Shown here piece by piece: positions 46,863 through 55,671 of a stretch of DNA of 64,000 bases; position 1 is the first letter of the stretch, and each line of letters starts with the position of its first letter. The stretch comes from CAWHQZ01 sp963831645. Its GTDB lineage: Bacteria; Pseudomonadota; Alphaproteobacteria; Rhizobiales; Aestuariivirgaceae. The stretch spans positions 62,001-126,000 of the forward strand of contig CAWHQZ010000023.1 of NCBI GenBank assembly GCA_963831645.1, written 5' to 3'. The position numbers were made by a program, and so were the translations under genes. The notes beneath the pieces were generated by a model. It worked only from the letters and a program-made list of their open reading frames with translations. It had not been told where the DNA came from and made no database searches.

Positions 46863-47975
46863 GGTCTTGCCGGTCATCAGCGCCTCGACGGCCTTTCGGA
46901 ACATCCGGTCGAGCAGCTCCGCCATGCGCGCCGTCTCGAGCGCCGCGTTCGACAGCGCGACCGCCGGGACGTCGAGAGCCATGCGGTCGAGGTAGCGGGT
47001 AGCGAGCAGATAGTCCTCACTTTCGTGGCGATCCGGCAGGACACGGCGGGCGAGCGCCATGATCGGCGTCGCCAGCGGCAGGCACACGGCGGCGAGGGCG
47101 ATGTTGAATCCGACATGCGCGCCGAGCACCTGAAGCACCGGATCCGGGATGTATGAGGCGAGCAGGGGGGCGATGCTGGGCAGCGCTGGCAGCAGGGCCG
47201 CCGCCCCCACCCCCCGGCAGACAAGGTTGCCAAGCGGCAGCCGCCTCGCCGCCGGCATGAACTCTCCGGTCGAAAGCAGCGCCGGAACACCGCCGCCGAA
47301 GTTGACGCCCAGCACGAATGCCAGCGCATTGGCCGGCTCGAGGCTGCCGTTAGCGACGAACGAGGCGATGATGAGAATGATGGCGAGACTCGAGTAGCTT
47401 AGCGCAGTGACGATGGCGCCGGTGACGCAGGCGAGTAGAGGATCCCGGCCGATGGTCGCCAGCACGTCGTGAAAGAGCGTTGCCTCGTTGAGCGGCGCCG
47501 ACGCCGAGGAAACCAGGGTAAGCGCCATCAGCATCAGCCCCAAACCGATGAGGATTCGCCCGATGTTGCGCGGCTTGTATTCGGACGAGATGCTGAAGCT
47601 CGCATACCCCGCCAACAGCAGGAGGGGTGACAGCCACGCCGCCAGCGACAGCCCGCCCGTGGCCAATACGGCGGTCGCGAGCGCCGAACCGATGTCGGCT
47701 CCGAGCAGCACCGCAAGTCCGATTTCAGACTTGAACGTGCCCGCGGCGGCAAGGCCGGTGACGATGAGCGCCATGGCGGTGCCGCTTTGCAGGAAGCTCG
47801 TGGCGACGGCGCCGGCGAGTGCTGCCGTGATCCGGTTCGACAGGTGGCGCTCGATAAACCGCTTGAGCCGGTCGCCCCACGCCCGCACGATGCCGGTGCG
47901 GATCATGCGGGCGCCCCACAACAGCAGCGCCACGCCGCCGAGGAGGTTGACGATGAGCAGGGTGCCGGGATTCAT
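46862..47975 (-). pseudogene. Na/Pi cotransporter family protein, C-terminus missing
   Basis: About 371 residues. It has the paired PNaS repeats with QSGTAMALIVTGLAAAG and GALSYSS-like VTALSYSSLAIILIIASF, plus GVNFGGGVPALLSTG. The PhoU-like C-terminal domain starts (LETARMAELLDRMFRKAVEAL) and is cut at MTGKTEV, where the phosphodiesterase sequence takes over in another frame. The gene follows phnY in the phosphonate operon. It could export surplus phosphate released by phosphonoacetate hydrolysis (inference). Confidence 0.8.
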
Positions 47976-48025
47976 CGTTCTTTGAGCCGCGGCGCAGGGC
48001 GCCGGGCCAGGGCCGGTTGCTTAGC

Positions 48026-49486
48026 TCACGCCGGCCACGGCAGCGAATAGGTCTTTACGTTGGTGAAGAACTTCATCGCCTCCATGACGCCTTCCTTGAC
48101 GCCATTTCCCGAGTTCTTGATCCCGCCGAAAGGCGACATCTCGGTGCGGTATCCCGGCACTTCCCACACATTTACCGATCCCACCTTGAGTCCATCGACG
48201 TACCGGGTGATGCGGTCGAGACGGTTGGTGCAAAGACCCGAGGACAATCCGAAGGGCGTCGAGTTGGCGATCTCGATGACCGCTGCGTCGTCGTTGGGCA
48301 CCCTGATCATGGGGATGACCGGGCCGAACGTCTCCTCGAATACCAACTCCGCCCGCGGTGGGACGAAGTCGAGGGTGATCGGAGGCAGCACGGCGCCCTT
48401 CCGGCCCGGGTCGTAGAGAATCTTGGCGCCCTTTTCGGCCGCCTCATGAACGCGCCGCTCGAACATCCGCGCGGCGTCCTCGCTGATTACCGTGCCGAGA
48501 TCGGTAGCCGGATTCATCGGGTCCCCGAACCTGATCTTCTTCGCCTTGGTCAGCGCGCGTTCGGCGAACCGGTCAGCCACGCGCTCCATCACCAGAATGC
48601 GTTTGACTGCCGTGCACCGCTGCCCGGAATTGCGGGTAGCGCCTGCGACCGCCAGCTCGGCCGCCTGGTCGAGATCACTGTCCGAAAGGTCATCGCAGAT
48701 GATCAGCGGGTCGTTGCCGCCGAGTTCGAGCGCGGCGCGTTTGCCCGCGGCCTTGGCGGCAATGATCTTGCCGACGGCGACGCCGCCCGTGAAGGTGACG
48801 ATGTCGGCGTGCGGGTTGGTCACCATTTCATCGCCGATGTCTCCCGGCCACCCGGTCACTACCTGGAACATCTCCGGCGGCAGGCCCGCCTCGTAGAGAA
48901 TATCGGCAAGCCGCAGGGCGCTGAGCGGCGTCCGCTCGGTCGGCTTGCAGACCACGCAGTTGTTGGTCGCCAGCGCCGGCGCCACCTTGTGCGCCACCAT
49001 GTTCAGCGGATGGTTGAAGGGGGTGATCGCCGATATGGCGGTCACCGGCTCGCGCCGGGTATAAATTTTGCGCGCTTTGCCATGTGGCGTCAGATCACAG
49101 GAAAAGATCTGGCCGTCATCGAGGATGGCGAGTTGGCCGGCGAGCGTGAATACGTCGAAGGCGCGCCCGCACTCGTAGAACGAGTCTTTCTTTGCAATGC
49201 CGAGCTCGAGCGTTATGAGATCGGAAAGCTCGTTTTTGCTCGCCTCGATGATTTCAGCGGCTTTCAACAGAATGCGCTGGCGCTCATATCGTGTCAGCTT
49301 CGAGCGGTAGCCGGCAGCGATCGCAAATGCCTCGCGCACGTGCTCGGCGCGCCCGGCCGGCACGGAGCCGATTACCTGGCCGGTGTACGGATAGCCAACT
49401 GGAATCACCTCCTCGGCATCGACTTTTCGCCCGCCGATGCGCATGGACTCTTTACGGATTTCAGCCCGGGCATCGATCCTGTTCAC
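48026..49486 (-). CDS. phnY: Phosphonoacetaldehyde dehydrogenase
   Basis: 486 residues, intact. This aldehyde dehydrogenase oxidises phosphonoacetaldehyde to phosphonoacetate. It has EPVTAISAITPFNHPLNMVA, TFTGGVAVGKIIA, LELGGNDPLII, NSGQRCTAVKRIL with the catalytic Cys, and ETFGPVIPMIRVP. A GTG at 49486 gives an N-terminus ending ESMRIGGRKV that matches the Sinorhizobium PhnY start in length and sequence; an upstream ATG at 49561 would run into phnA. It lies 19 bases after the phnA stop. Confidence 0.9.
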   Translation of the reverse strand: MNRIDARAEIRKESMRIGGRKVDAEEVIPVGYPYTGQVIGSVPAGRAEHVREAFAIAAGYRSKLTRYERQRILLKAAEIIEASKNELSDLITLELGIAKKDSFYECGRAFDVFTLAGQLAILDDGQIFSCDLTPHGKARKIYTRREPVTAISAITPFNHPLNMVAHKVAPALATNNCVVCKPTERTPLSALRLADILYEAGLPPEMFQVVTGWPGDIGDEMVTNPHADIVTFTGGVAVGKIIAAKAAGKRAALELGGNDPLIICDDLSDSDLDQAAELAVAGATRNSGQRCTAVKRILVMERVADRFAERALTKAKKIRFGDPMNPATDLGTVISEDAARMFERRVHEAAEKGAKILYDPGRKGAVLPPITLDFVPPRAELVFEETFGPVIPMIRVPNDDAAVIEIANSTPFGLSSGLCTNRLDRITRYVDGLKVGSVNVWEVPGYRTEMSPFGGIKNSGNGVKEGVMEAMKFFTNVKTYSLPWPA

Positions 49487-49505
49487 GTGGCCGCCACCGT
49501 TTTCC

Positions 49506-50762
49506 TCACTCGGCCGCCTCGGCAATCGACCGCAGATGATTGCAGCCGACGGAGAAGGCATCGAAGTTTCGCAAACCCTTCTGCACGCCGACGATCTTGC
49601 GGTTGGTGATGAAGGGGACTTCCTGCTCCGTGAGGCCGCCGTGCGAGCGCAACGGCTCGGTAAGCCCCGATAGGTCGTGTTTGGCCCGCTTCGATCCGAT
49701 CACCTTGCTCGCCCGCGGGCCGCCCGAAATCACCACCAGGTCGCCGATCCTGTCGGCGGGCAGCTCGAAACGCTTGCAGGCTTCCGCGGCGGCGAGCACC
49801 AGGTCTATGCCGTCGAGGCGCCGGATGTAATCGGTGACCGCCTCCGCTGAGGCACCGAACAGATACACGGTTGCAAATGACCCGAGCGCCCCGTGGTGAG
49901 CGACGTAGGGGTCGGTGATCGGCAGAATGACCCTCGTCGTGCCCGCGCCGAATGCTTCCTCCAGCGCTTCTTCCAGGTAGATGACATCGGGTTCGCCGGT
50001 GGAGAGATGTTTGTCTTTCATGCCGTGATCGGCGGTGAGCACGATACTCGCCCCGGAGCGATCGAGTTCGCCCAGATAGCGGTCGAGCATTGCGTAGAAA
50101 GCATTGGCCTGCCTGCTGCCGGGGGCGTGCTTGTGCTGCACATAGTCTGTGGTCGAGAGGTACATGAGATGCGGCCGCACTGAGGTTAAGAGCTTGACGC
50201 CGGCAGCCAGCACGAATTCCGAAAGCTGTGCTGAATAGACCTCCGCCAGAGCGAGGCCCACGAAGTCGCAAACGTCCGCGATGCCGTTGGTGCTCGAAGT
50301 CGCCTGGTCCGCCTTCTCCGAGGAGAAGCACACTGCTGTGCCGTCAAAGCGGAGACCCTTGCCGAGCAGGGTGCGCAGCTTGTCCTTGGCCGTTACCACT
50401 ACTACCCGGGCGCCTGCCTTCTGGAATTTCTCGAATACAGTCACCGCCCTCAGCCAGTGCGGGTCGTTCATCATCACTTCCTCACCGCTGGTTCGGTCGA
50501 GCAGATAGTTGCCGCTGATGCCGTGCACGGCCGGCGGTCTTCCGGTGACGATCGACAGGTTGTTGGGGTTGGTGAAACTCGGCATGGCTGAAAGGGCGCG
50601 CCGGTTCTCGCCGCCGGCGATGATGCCGTCGAGGTTGGGCATCAGGCCCTTGCCGCGGGCCAGCTCCATGTAGTCCGGTTCACTTCCGTCGCAGCAGATT
50701 ACGACGAGGGGCTTGTCGGGCCAGTGGTAGGGGCGTCCGTTGACCAGGACGGATGCTGGCAT
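49506..50762 (-). CDS. phnA: Phosphonoacetate hydrolase
   Basis: 418 residues, intact, alkaline-phosphatase superfamily. The metal and nucleophile sites are visible: VVICCDGSEPDYMELA, MPSFTNPNNLSIVTG with the catalytic Thr, STTDYVQHKHAPG, and VLTADHGMKDKH. It cleaves phosphonoacetate to acetate and phosphate and is the C-P bond-breaking step of the PhnWAY route. It is second in the operon after phnW, with 25 bases between them. Confidence 0.93.
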   Translation of the reverse strand: MPASVLVNGRPYHWPDKPLVVICCDGSEPDYMELARGKGLMPNLDGIIAGGENRRALSAMPSFTNPNNLSIVTGRPPAVHGISGNYLLDRTSGEEVMMNDPHWLRAVTVFEKFQKAGARVVVVTAKDKLRTLLGKGLRFDGTAVCFSSEKADQATSSTNGIADVCDFVGLALAEVYSAQLSEFVLAAGVKLLTSVRPHLMYLSTTDYVQHKHAPGSRQANAFYAMLDRYLGELDRSGASIVLTADHGMKDKHLSTGEPDVIYLEEALEEAFGAGTTRVILPITDPYVAHHGALGSFATVYLFGASAEAVTDYIRRLDGIDLVLAAAEACKRFELPADRIGDLVVISGGPRASKVIGSKRAKHDLSGLTEPLRSHGGLTEQEVPFITNRKIVGVQKGLRNFDAFSVGCNHLRSIAEAAE

Positions 50763-50787
50763 TTTACGGGAAGCCTTCTGACCCGCC

Positions 50788-51984
50788 CTACGAAGCTTGC
50801 CGTTCGTCTTCTTCGTCCTCCGGCGTCATGTCGCGCACTCCCATTTCCCGCATCGTTTCACGGACCGTATCCACCAGCGCCTGCATGACTTCGGCATCGA
50901 CCTGGCCGATGTTGCCGACCCGGAAGCTGGGCCGCTTGGTGAGTTTGCCGGGATAGATCACGAAGCCGCGCAACTTGAGTGCATTGTAGAACTTCTCGAA
51001 GTCGAACTTGCGGTCGCGTGGCGTCAGGAATGTCTGGATAATCGGTCCGGCGTCTTCGGGCGCGAGCAAGGTATGGAAGCCGAGGCGCTTCATGCCGGCC
51101 AGCAGAGTGTCGCGATTTTTCACATAACGCGCGAGCCGGCCCGCGATACCGCCCTCCTTTTCGTGCTCCTTCAACGCGTGGTAGAAGGCGACCAGCGTAT
51201 GGGTAGGCGGCGTGTAGCGGAACTGGCCCGTCTTCTCCATGTGGTCCCACTGTTCGAACAGATCGAGCGATGTGGAATGGCAATGGTCCTTGGACTGCTT
51301 GAGCATGTCCCAGCGGCACAGCACATAAGAGAACCCCGGCACGCCCTCGAGGCATTTGTTGGCCGACGAGATCATCACATCTACGCCGAGTTCGGCCATG
51401 TCGATGGGGATGGCGCCGAACGAGCTCATGGCGTCGAGGATGAGCTGGCGGCTGCGTTTCTTGACCACTGCGGCAATGTCCTGGAGCGGGTTCACCACGC
51501 CTGACGCCGTCTCGCAGTGAACCATGAACACGGCCGAGATCATCGGGTCTTCGACCAGCAGGCGGTCGATTTCTTCTACGGCCGGCTTCTGGCTGTCGGC
51601 GCAGTTGAGGAGGAAATGCGGCCGGTTGAGCCGCTGCAGCATTTTCACGGCGCGATCGCCATAAGCTCCATTGCTGATCATCAGCAGCTTCTTGCGGCCG
51701 ATCGGCGCGAAGTTTCCGAGCGCCGCTTCGATGCCGAAGGACCCCGAACCCTGCATGAGCACACAGGTATAGGTGTCGTCGCATCCCGCCAGCCTGAGAA
51801 GCCGGCGCCGGATCTCCGCGACGATGAACTTGAGCTCGCTGTCCCAGGACCCCCAGTCGGCAAGCATTGCGAGCTTCACGGTCCGCGAAGTTGTCAGCGG
51901 ACCGGGTGTCAGCAGATAGGGCATGTCTTCCTGGCCGTCCGGGCCCTTGAAGCGGCGCCTTATCGGTCGAATCATGGCCACCAT
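50788..51984 (-). CDS. phnW: 2-aminoethylphosphonate-pyruvate transaminase
   Basis: 398 residues, intact, PLP-dependent class V fold. It has YLLTPGPLTTSRTVKLAML, VLMQGSGSFGIEAALG, VHCETASGVVNPL, ILDAMSSFGAIPID, and the PLP Lys in ISSANKCLEGVPGFSYVL. It converts 2-aminoethylphosphonate to phosphonoacetaldehyde. It heads the phnW-phnA-phnY operon. An internal ATG at 51975 is an alternative start. The Asp/Glu-rich C-terminus (TPEDEEDERQ) is an extension. Confidence 0.93.
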   Translation of the reverse strand: MVAMIRPIRRRFKGPDGQEDMPYLLTPGPLTTSRTVKLAMLADWGSWDSELKFIVAEIRRRLLRLAGCDDTYTCVLMQGSGSFGIEAALGNFAPIGRKKLLMISNGAYGDRAVKMLQRLNRPHFLLNCADSQKPAVEEIDRLLVEDPMISAVFMVHCETASGVVNPLQDIAAVVKKRSRQLILDAMSSFGAIPIDMAELGVDVMISSANKCLEGVPGFSYVLCRWDMLKQSKDHCHSTSLDLFEQWDHMEKTGQFRYTPPTHTLVAFYHALKEHEKEGGIAGRLARYVKNRDTLLAGMKRLGFHTLLAPEDAGPIIQTFLTPRDRKFDFEKFYNALKLRGFVIYPGKLTKRPSFRVGNIGQVDAEVMQALVDTVRETMREMGVRDMTPEDEEDERQAS

Positions 51985-52099
51985 GTTCGGCTGTCTCCCT
52001 TAGTACTGTCGCAGGCGTGGTATGCTGCTGACACCGCCATAAGTCAAATTGGTGGCTGTCATATGACGACTGCCTGGCGCAGGCATCACGCGACTGAAA

Positions 52100-52999
52100 C
52101 TATGCGCCGGACACGGCCCCGACGTTGGCCCGGTGCACTTTCTCATAGGGTTCAAAGTAGTTCACCCAGCCTGCCTGCAGCGGACCGGTGATGAATTCTC
52201 TGAGACCAAGCAAGCGCAGCGCCGGCTCACCGGTGCACCTTTGCAGACTTCGGACATACTGCTGCGTGGCGCGGATGAGCGTGCGCTGATAGCCACCCTT
52301 GGCGATTATCGAAGGATCGCCGTGATTCGGCAAAATTCTTCCAACTTCCCACTTCCACATCCTGTCCAGGTCGGCCAGGTGGGCATCGAACTCGTCCGGC
52401 TCGGCGACATAGGTCACGGTATCTTCGAGCGTATCGCCGGCGAGAAGCAGGTCGAGCTCCGGCACGAGCAGGACCGTCGCATCATCGCTGTGGATGTTGA
52501 GGTGGCGCAGGTCGACATCGATCCGGCCCACGCGCATCCGTGCCGAGATGTCAAAAACGCTGTTGGGCAGCACGAGCGGCTGGATGGCGGGTGGGCCATG
52601 ATGCTGTCCCTGCTCGATGGCCGATTGATGCTTCTTCAGACGCTCCACGGTTCGCCGGTTGGCGATGATTTCACAATCGGCGAAAACCTCGTTGCCGGCG
52701 ACGTGATCAAGGTGCCAATGGCTGACGATCAGCCGGATGCTCCGGATTCCCATCCTCTCGATGAAGACACGGATGCGGCGGGCATGGTCAAGCGTGATAT
52801 GCGCGTCGTAGAGGAGGGCCTCGTTGTCATCGACGATGGCAAAGCTGGCGGTGCCGAGTGAAAATGCTCCATCGTCGAGCCAATTGTCGCCGCCCGCCAG
52901 GAGGCGCCGGTTGTCGATGCGGCCGTCATAGAAGGCGTAGGTCACCGCGTTGGGCTTGAGCACGCGCAAACTCTGCGCAAGATCATCGACGTCTTTCAC
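52100..52999 (-). CDS. MBL-fold metallo-hydrolase, unknown substrate
   Basis: 299 residues. The metal motif is SHWHLDHVAGNEVF (HxHxDH), with later LLLAGDTLED and LPNHGDP. The GTG start at 52999 overlaps the stop of the PhyH gene (GTGA), so the two are coupled. It resembles quinoprotein-relay or lactonase-type hydrolases in length, but I cannot assign a substrate. It may act after the dioxygenase. Confidence 0.8.
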   Translation of the reverse strand: MKDVDDLAQSLRVLKPNAVTYAFYDGRIDNRRLLAGGDNWLDDGAFSLGTASFAIVDDNEALLYDAHITLDHARRIRVFIERMGIRSIRLIVSHWHLDHVAGNEVFADCEIIANRRTVERLKKHQSAIEQGQHHGPPAIQPLVLPNSVFDISARMRVGRIDVDLRHLNIHSDDATVLLVPELDLLLAGDTLEDTVTYVAEPDEFDAHLADLDRMWKWEVGRILPNHGDPSIIAKGGYQRTLIRATQQYVRSLQRCTGEPALRLLGLREFITGPLQAGWVNYFEPYEKVHRANVGAVSGA

Positions 53000-53858
53000 A
53001 TCGCCGCCCTCCCGTTGCGAACATAGGCGTCGAGCCAGGGGGAACGATAGCCGTTCTCCGACCAGAGGACGGGAAAGTAGCTTTCTTCCATGTCTGTCGA
53101 GTCGACTCTCTTGTAGCGCGAATAGATGTAGCTCACCTGATGAGGGTGAAACTGCGCTGCCGACGAAATGCAATGGGCCACGACGGCACGCCGCGGCCTG
53201 TCACCGCGGTTGTCGCGGGAACCGTGCCAGGTGCGGCCATGATGAAATACCGCCGTTCCCGCCGGCACTTCTATGGGCAGATCTCGTAGTTGCCGATGCC
53301 CGCGGCAGCCGCCGCATGTCGAAGGTCGGCCAGAGCATCATCGGGCGCATGGAACTGTGCGATCGGCGGCGAAATGGGCCAGTTGTGCGAGCCGCGCACA
53401 TATTCGATCGTTCCCTGATGGGCTTGCGTATCGTCGAGAGTGATCCAGCAGGTCAGCATTTCGCCGGGCACGATCCATGCGTTGTAGCTGTCGTCCTGGT
53501 GAAAGCCGAGCGGCTTGGCGCCCGGCGGCTTCCAGATGACGTTGTCCTGGCCGATGCGTGCGCCGGGCCAACCGCGCAGGTTTGCGGCGGCTTCGCCCAC
53601 GTCGGGCCTCAGCACCACGGAAGCAATCGTCAGATCGGACTTCCAGGCATTGCAGATTTGCCGCGTCAGGTCCTCCCGATCCCGGCCGCGGCGCCAGTTC
53701 CACTCGTCGGGATAGAGGCCGGTTTCGAACTCGCCGGCAAAAAGGGGTTCGAAACGGTCCCGCGCGGCAGCGACCGCACTCTCGTCCAGCGCGTTCTCGA
53801 CGATGACGAACCCGTCGCGATCGAAAGCCTTGAACTGTTCTTGCGTAAGTTTGATCAT
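52996..53858 (-). CDS. Phytanoyl-CoA dioxygenase (PhyH) family Fe(II)/2-oxoglutarate oxygenase, frameshifted
   Basis: About 287 residues. The iron triad is visible as FHQDDSYNAW (HxD) and the distal His in GRTWHGSRDNRG, with the 2-oxoglutarate Arg shortly after. One missing base near 53278 (NYEI/LPIEVPAGTAV) interrupts the frame. It is one of the few deletions and lies in a C run. Members of this family include phosphonate dioxygenases such as PhnY*, and the phnWAY operon is close by, but a link is only inference. Confidence 0.85.
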
Positions 53859-53871
53859 CGGGCGGACTCCA

Positions 53872-54729
53872 TCACTGGGCGGCGGTCAGCAATACGATCC
53901 CTGCGAAGGTGATGAAGATGCCGATCCAGCGCTTGACGGCAATGTGCTCCCGGAAGATCACCCGGGCGAGCAGAATGCTGATCACTCCCGCACTCGAAGC
54001 GGCCACCAGCGCCATTTCGGCGTAGTTGGTCAGCGCGGCCAGATTGATCATGACAAGGGCAAGCACGTCGAGGCCGCCCATCGTCACCAGAGCCGGCAGC
54101 CAACGCCCCAGAACGCGGGGAAGCCCGGCCGCATTGCGAAGGAGCAGGGGTAAAACGGTCAACGACCCCCCGACACGCGCGAGCCAGGTAGCCTCCAGCG
54201 GATCGAAAATGGTTGCCGAGTGCTGGCCTGCAAATGTGGCGACGGCGTAGGCGACGTGCGAGAGCGCGCCGAACGTCAGGGTGCGTCGGAAAGCATCTCT
54301 GCCGCTTGCTGCCGGATCGCCTTCGGACCTCGCCACAGCGAGCACACCGCCCATAGTGACCGCCGCGGCCGCGAGCTGCAGCATCGAGGGATACCTGCCG
54401 GCGAGCGCGCCGAGCGCCAGCGAGGTCACAGGATAGGACATCACGATGGGCAGCGCGAGAGAAAGCGAACCTGCGGCGAGTGCCGCAAACAACCATATGG
54501 TGGCGAGCGCGATGCCCGCGCCAGCACTCAGAGGCAGCCAGATCCAGTTGTGCGGGTCGGACGGAAATTTCCCCTGCCAGGCGAGCCACGCCGAAAGGAT
54601 GAGCAATCCCGCCAGTGTGACGATGGCAGCCGCCCTGACGGCGCCCACGCTTCGGCTCGCCCGGGCGGCAATGACATCGTGAACCGCCCACGAGACAGCG
54701 CCGATCAATCCCAGCAGCACCGGATTCAT
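53872..54729 (-). CDS. EamA/DMT-family transporter
   Basis: 285 residues, intact, with ten membrane spans in two EamA repeats (LGLIGAVSWAVHDVIAARAS; VLALVMINLAALTNYAEMAL). It is 13 bases upstream of the PhyH gene on the same strand, so the three genes EamA-PhyH-MBL probably form a unit moving and oxidising a small metabolite. Confidence 0.87.
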   Translation of the reverse strand: MNPVLLGLIGAVSWAVHDVIAARASRSVGAVRAAAIVTLAGLLILSAWLAWQGKFPSDPHNWIWLPLSAGAGIALATIWLFAALAAGSLSLALPIVMSYPVTSLALGALAGRYPSMLQLAAAAVTMGGVLAVARSEGDPAASGRDAFRRTLTFGALSHVAYAVATFAGQHSATIFDPLEATWLARVGGSLTVLPLLLRNAAGLPRVLGRWLPALVTMGGLDVLALVMINLAALTNYAEMALVAASSAGVISILLARVIFREHIAVKRWIGIFITFAGIVLLTAAQ

Positions 54730-54761
54730 GGAGAGAATTGCCCTCGCCTCGAGGCTTCAGG

Positions 54762-55523
54762 CTAATCGTTTTCGGCTCCGAGCAGGTCCTGCCGGGCTGT
54801 TTCGAGATGCCTGCCGATGAGGTCGACCGCCCCGGCGACGTTGCGGGCTCGCAAGGCATCCAGAATCGCCCTGTGCTGCACGTTGTAGGCAGCGATTTTT
54901 TGCGGCGTGAGGATCATCCTTTTCATCCGTTCCCACTGGGCGTGTGCTCGAACGTCGTTGATTTCCTGGTAGATGTGCAGGATGAGCGGGTTGCGGGCAC
55001 AGCGCGCCAGCCGAAGATGGAACTCGGCGTCCCACTGGGTGAAGCGGTCCTGGTCAGCCGAGCTGGACTCCATCTGCTCCAGACTGGCTTCGATAGCGTC
55101 GAGATCCTTTTCCGTCGCGTTGATCGCTGCGAGCTTGGTCATGTATGGCTCGACCGCCATGCGGGTCTCGATGAGCTGCAGCGGGCTGATGAGATCGGCG
55201 ACGTCGCCCGCTGTCGACTGCAGGGGTCCGGAGTAGTTGACGAACGTTCCGCTGCCGACACGGCGCACGACGAGGCTTTTCTGTTCGAGCTGGTCGAGCG
55301 CCTTGCGTATCGTGGAGCGGGCCGTTCCCAGCGCTACCGCGAGCTGGCGTTCGGGCGGCAGTTGGTCCCCGTCGTTGAACACTCCGGTTTCGATGGCATG
55401 GCGCAGTCGGGCGGTTATGGCATTGGCGCTTCTTGCCGGCGCCACACCGAAGTTCTCTGACTCGGACTCTTCGCGCTGAAGGCTCGAAGCTGTTTCCCGG
55501 GGCGTCTGTTGGCTGGGTGGCAT
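54762..55523 (-). CDS. GntR-family (FadR subfamily) transcriptional regulator
   Basis: 253 residues, intact. The winged helix reads GDQLPPERQLAVALGTARSTIRKALDQL. The C-terminal FCD domain shows IETRMAVEPYMTKLA, WDAEFHLRLARCARNP and HRAILDALRARN, with metal-site His residues. It is divergent from the FAD oxidoreductase-glnT-glx operon and 32 bases upstream of the EamA gene, so it may control either or both. Confidence 0.9.
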   Translation of the reverse strand: MPPSQQTPRETASSLQREESESENFGVAPARSANAITARLRHAIETGVFNDGDQLPPERQLAVALGTARSTIRKALDQLEQKSLVVRRVGSGTFVNYSGPLQSTAGDVADLISPLQLIETRMAVEPYMTKLAAINATEKDLDAIEASLEQMESSSADQDRFTQWDAEFHLRLARCARNPLILHIYQEINDVRAHAQWERMKRMILTPQKIAAYNVQHRAILDALRARNVAGAVDLIGRHLETARQDLLGAEND

Positions 55524-55548
55524 GAATTGGACCGCGTATTGGGCGAAA

Positions 55549-55579
55549 TTGGAAACAATCGGTTTGCTTTTGGTTCCAA
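55549..55579. promoter_or_regulatory. Candidate GntR operator in the divergent promoter
   Basis: TTGGAA (55549-55554) and TTCCAA (55574-55579) form an inverted pair, with GGTTCCAAAAT next to an AT-rich stretch. It sits 26 bases upstream of the GntR start and about 90 bases before the oxidoreductase start. The spacing is wide, so the call is tentative. Confidence 0.35.
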
Positions 55580-55671
55580 AATATGAATCATTATGCGACC
55601 AATAACCCGGGTTCCGTCAAGCGCCTAAGGCGGGCGGGGCCGGTGAGCGGCGTGAGCAAAGGGAGTGCGGG

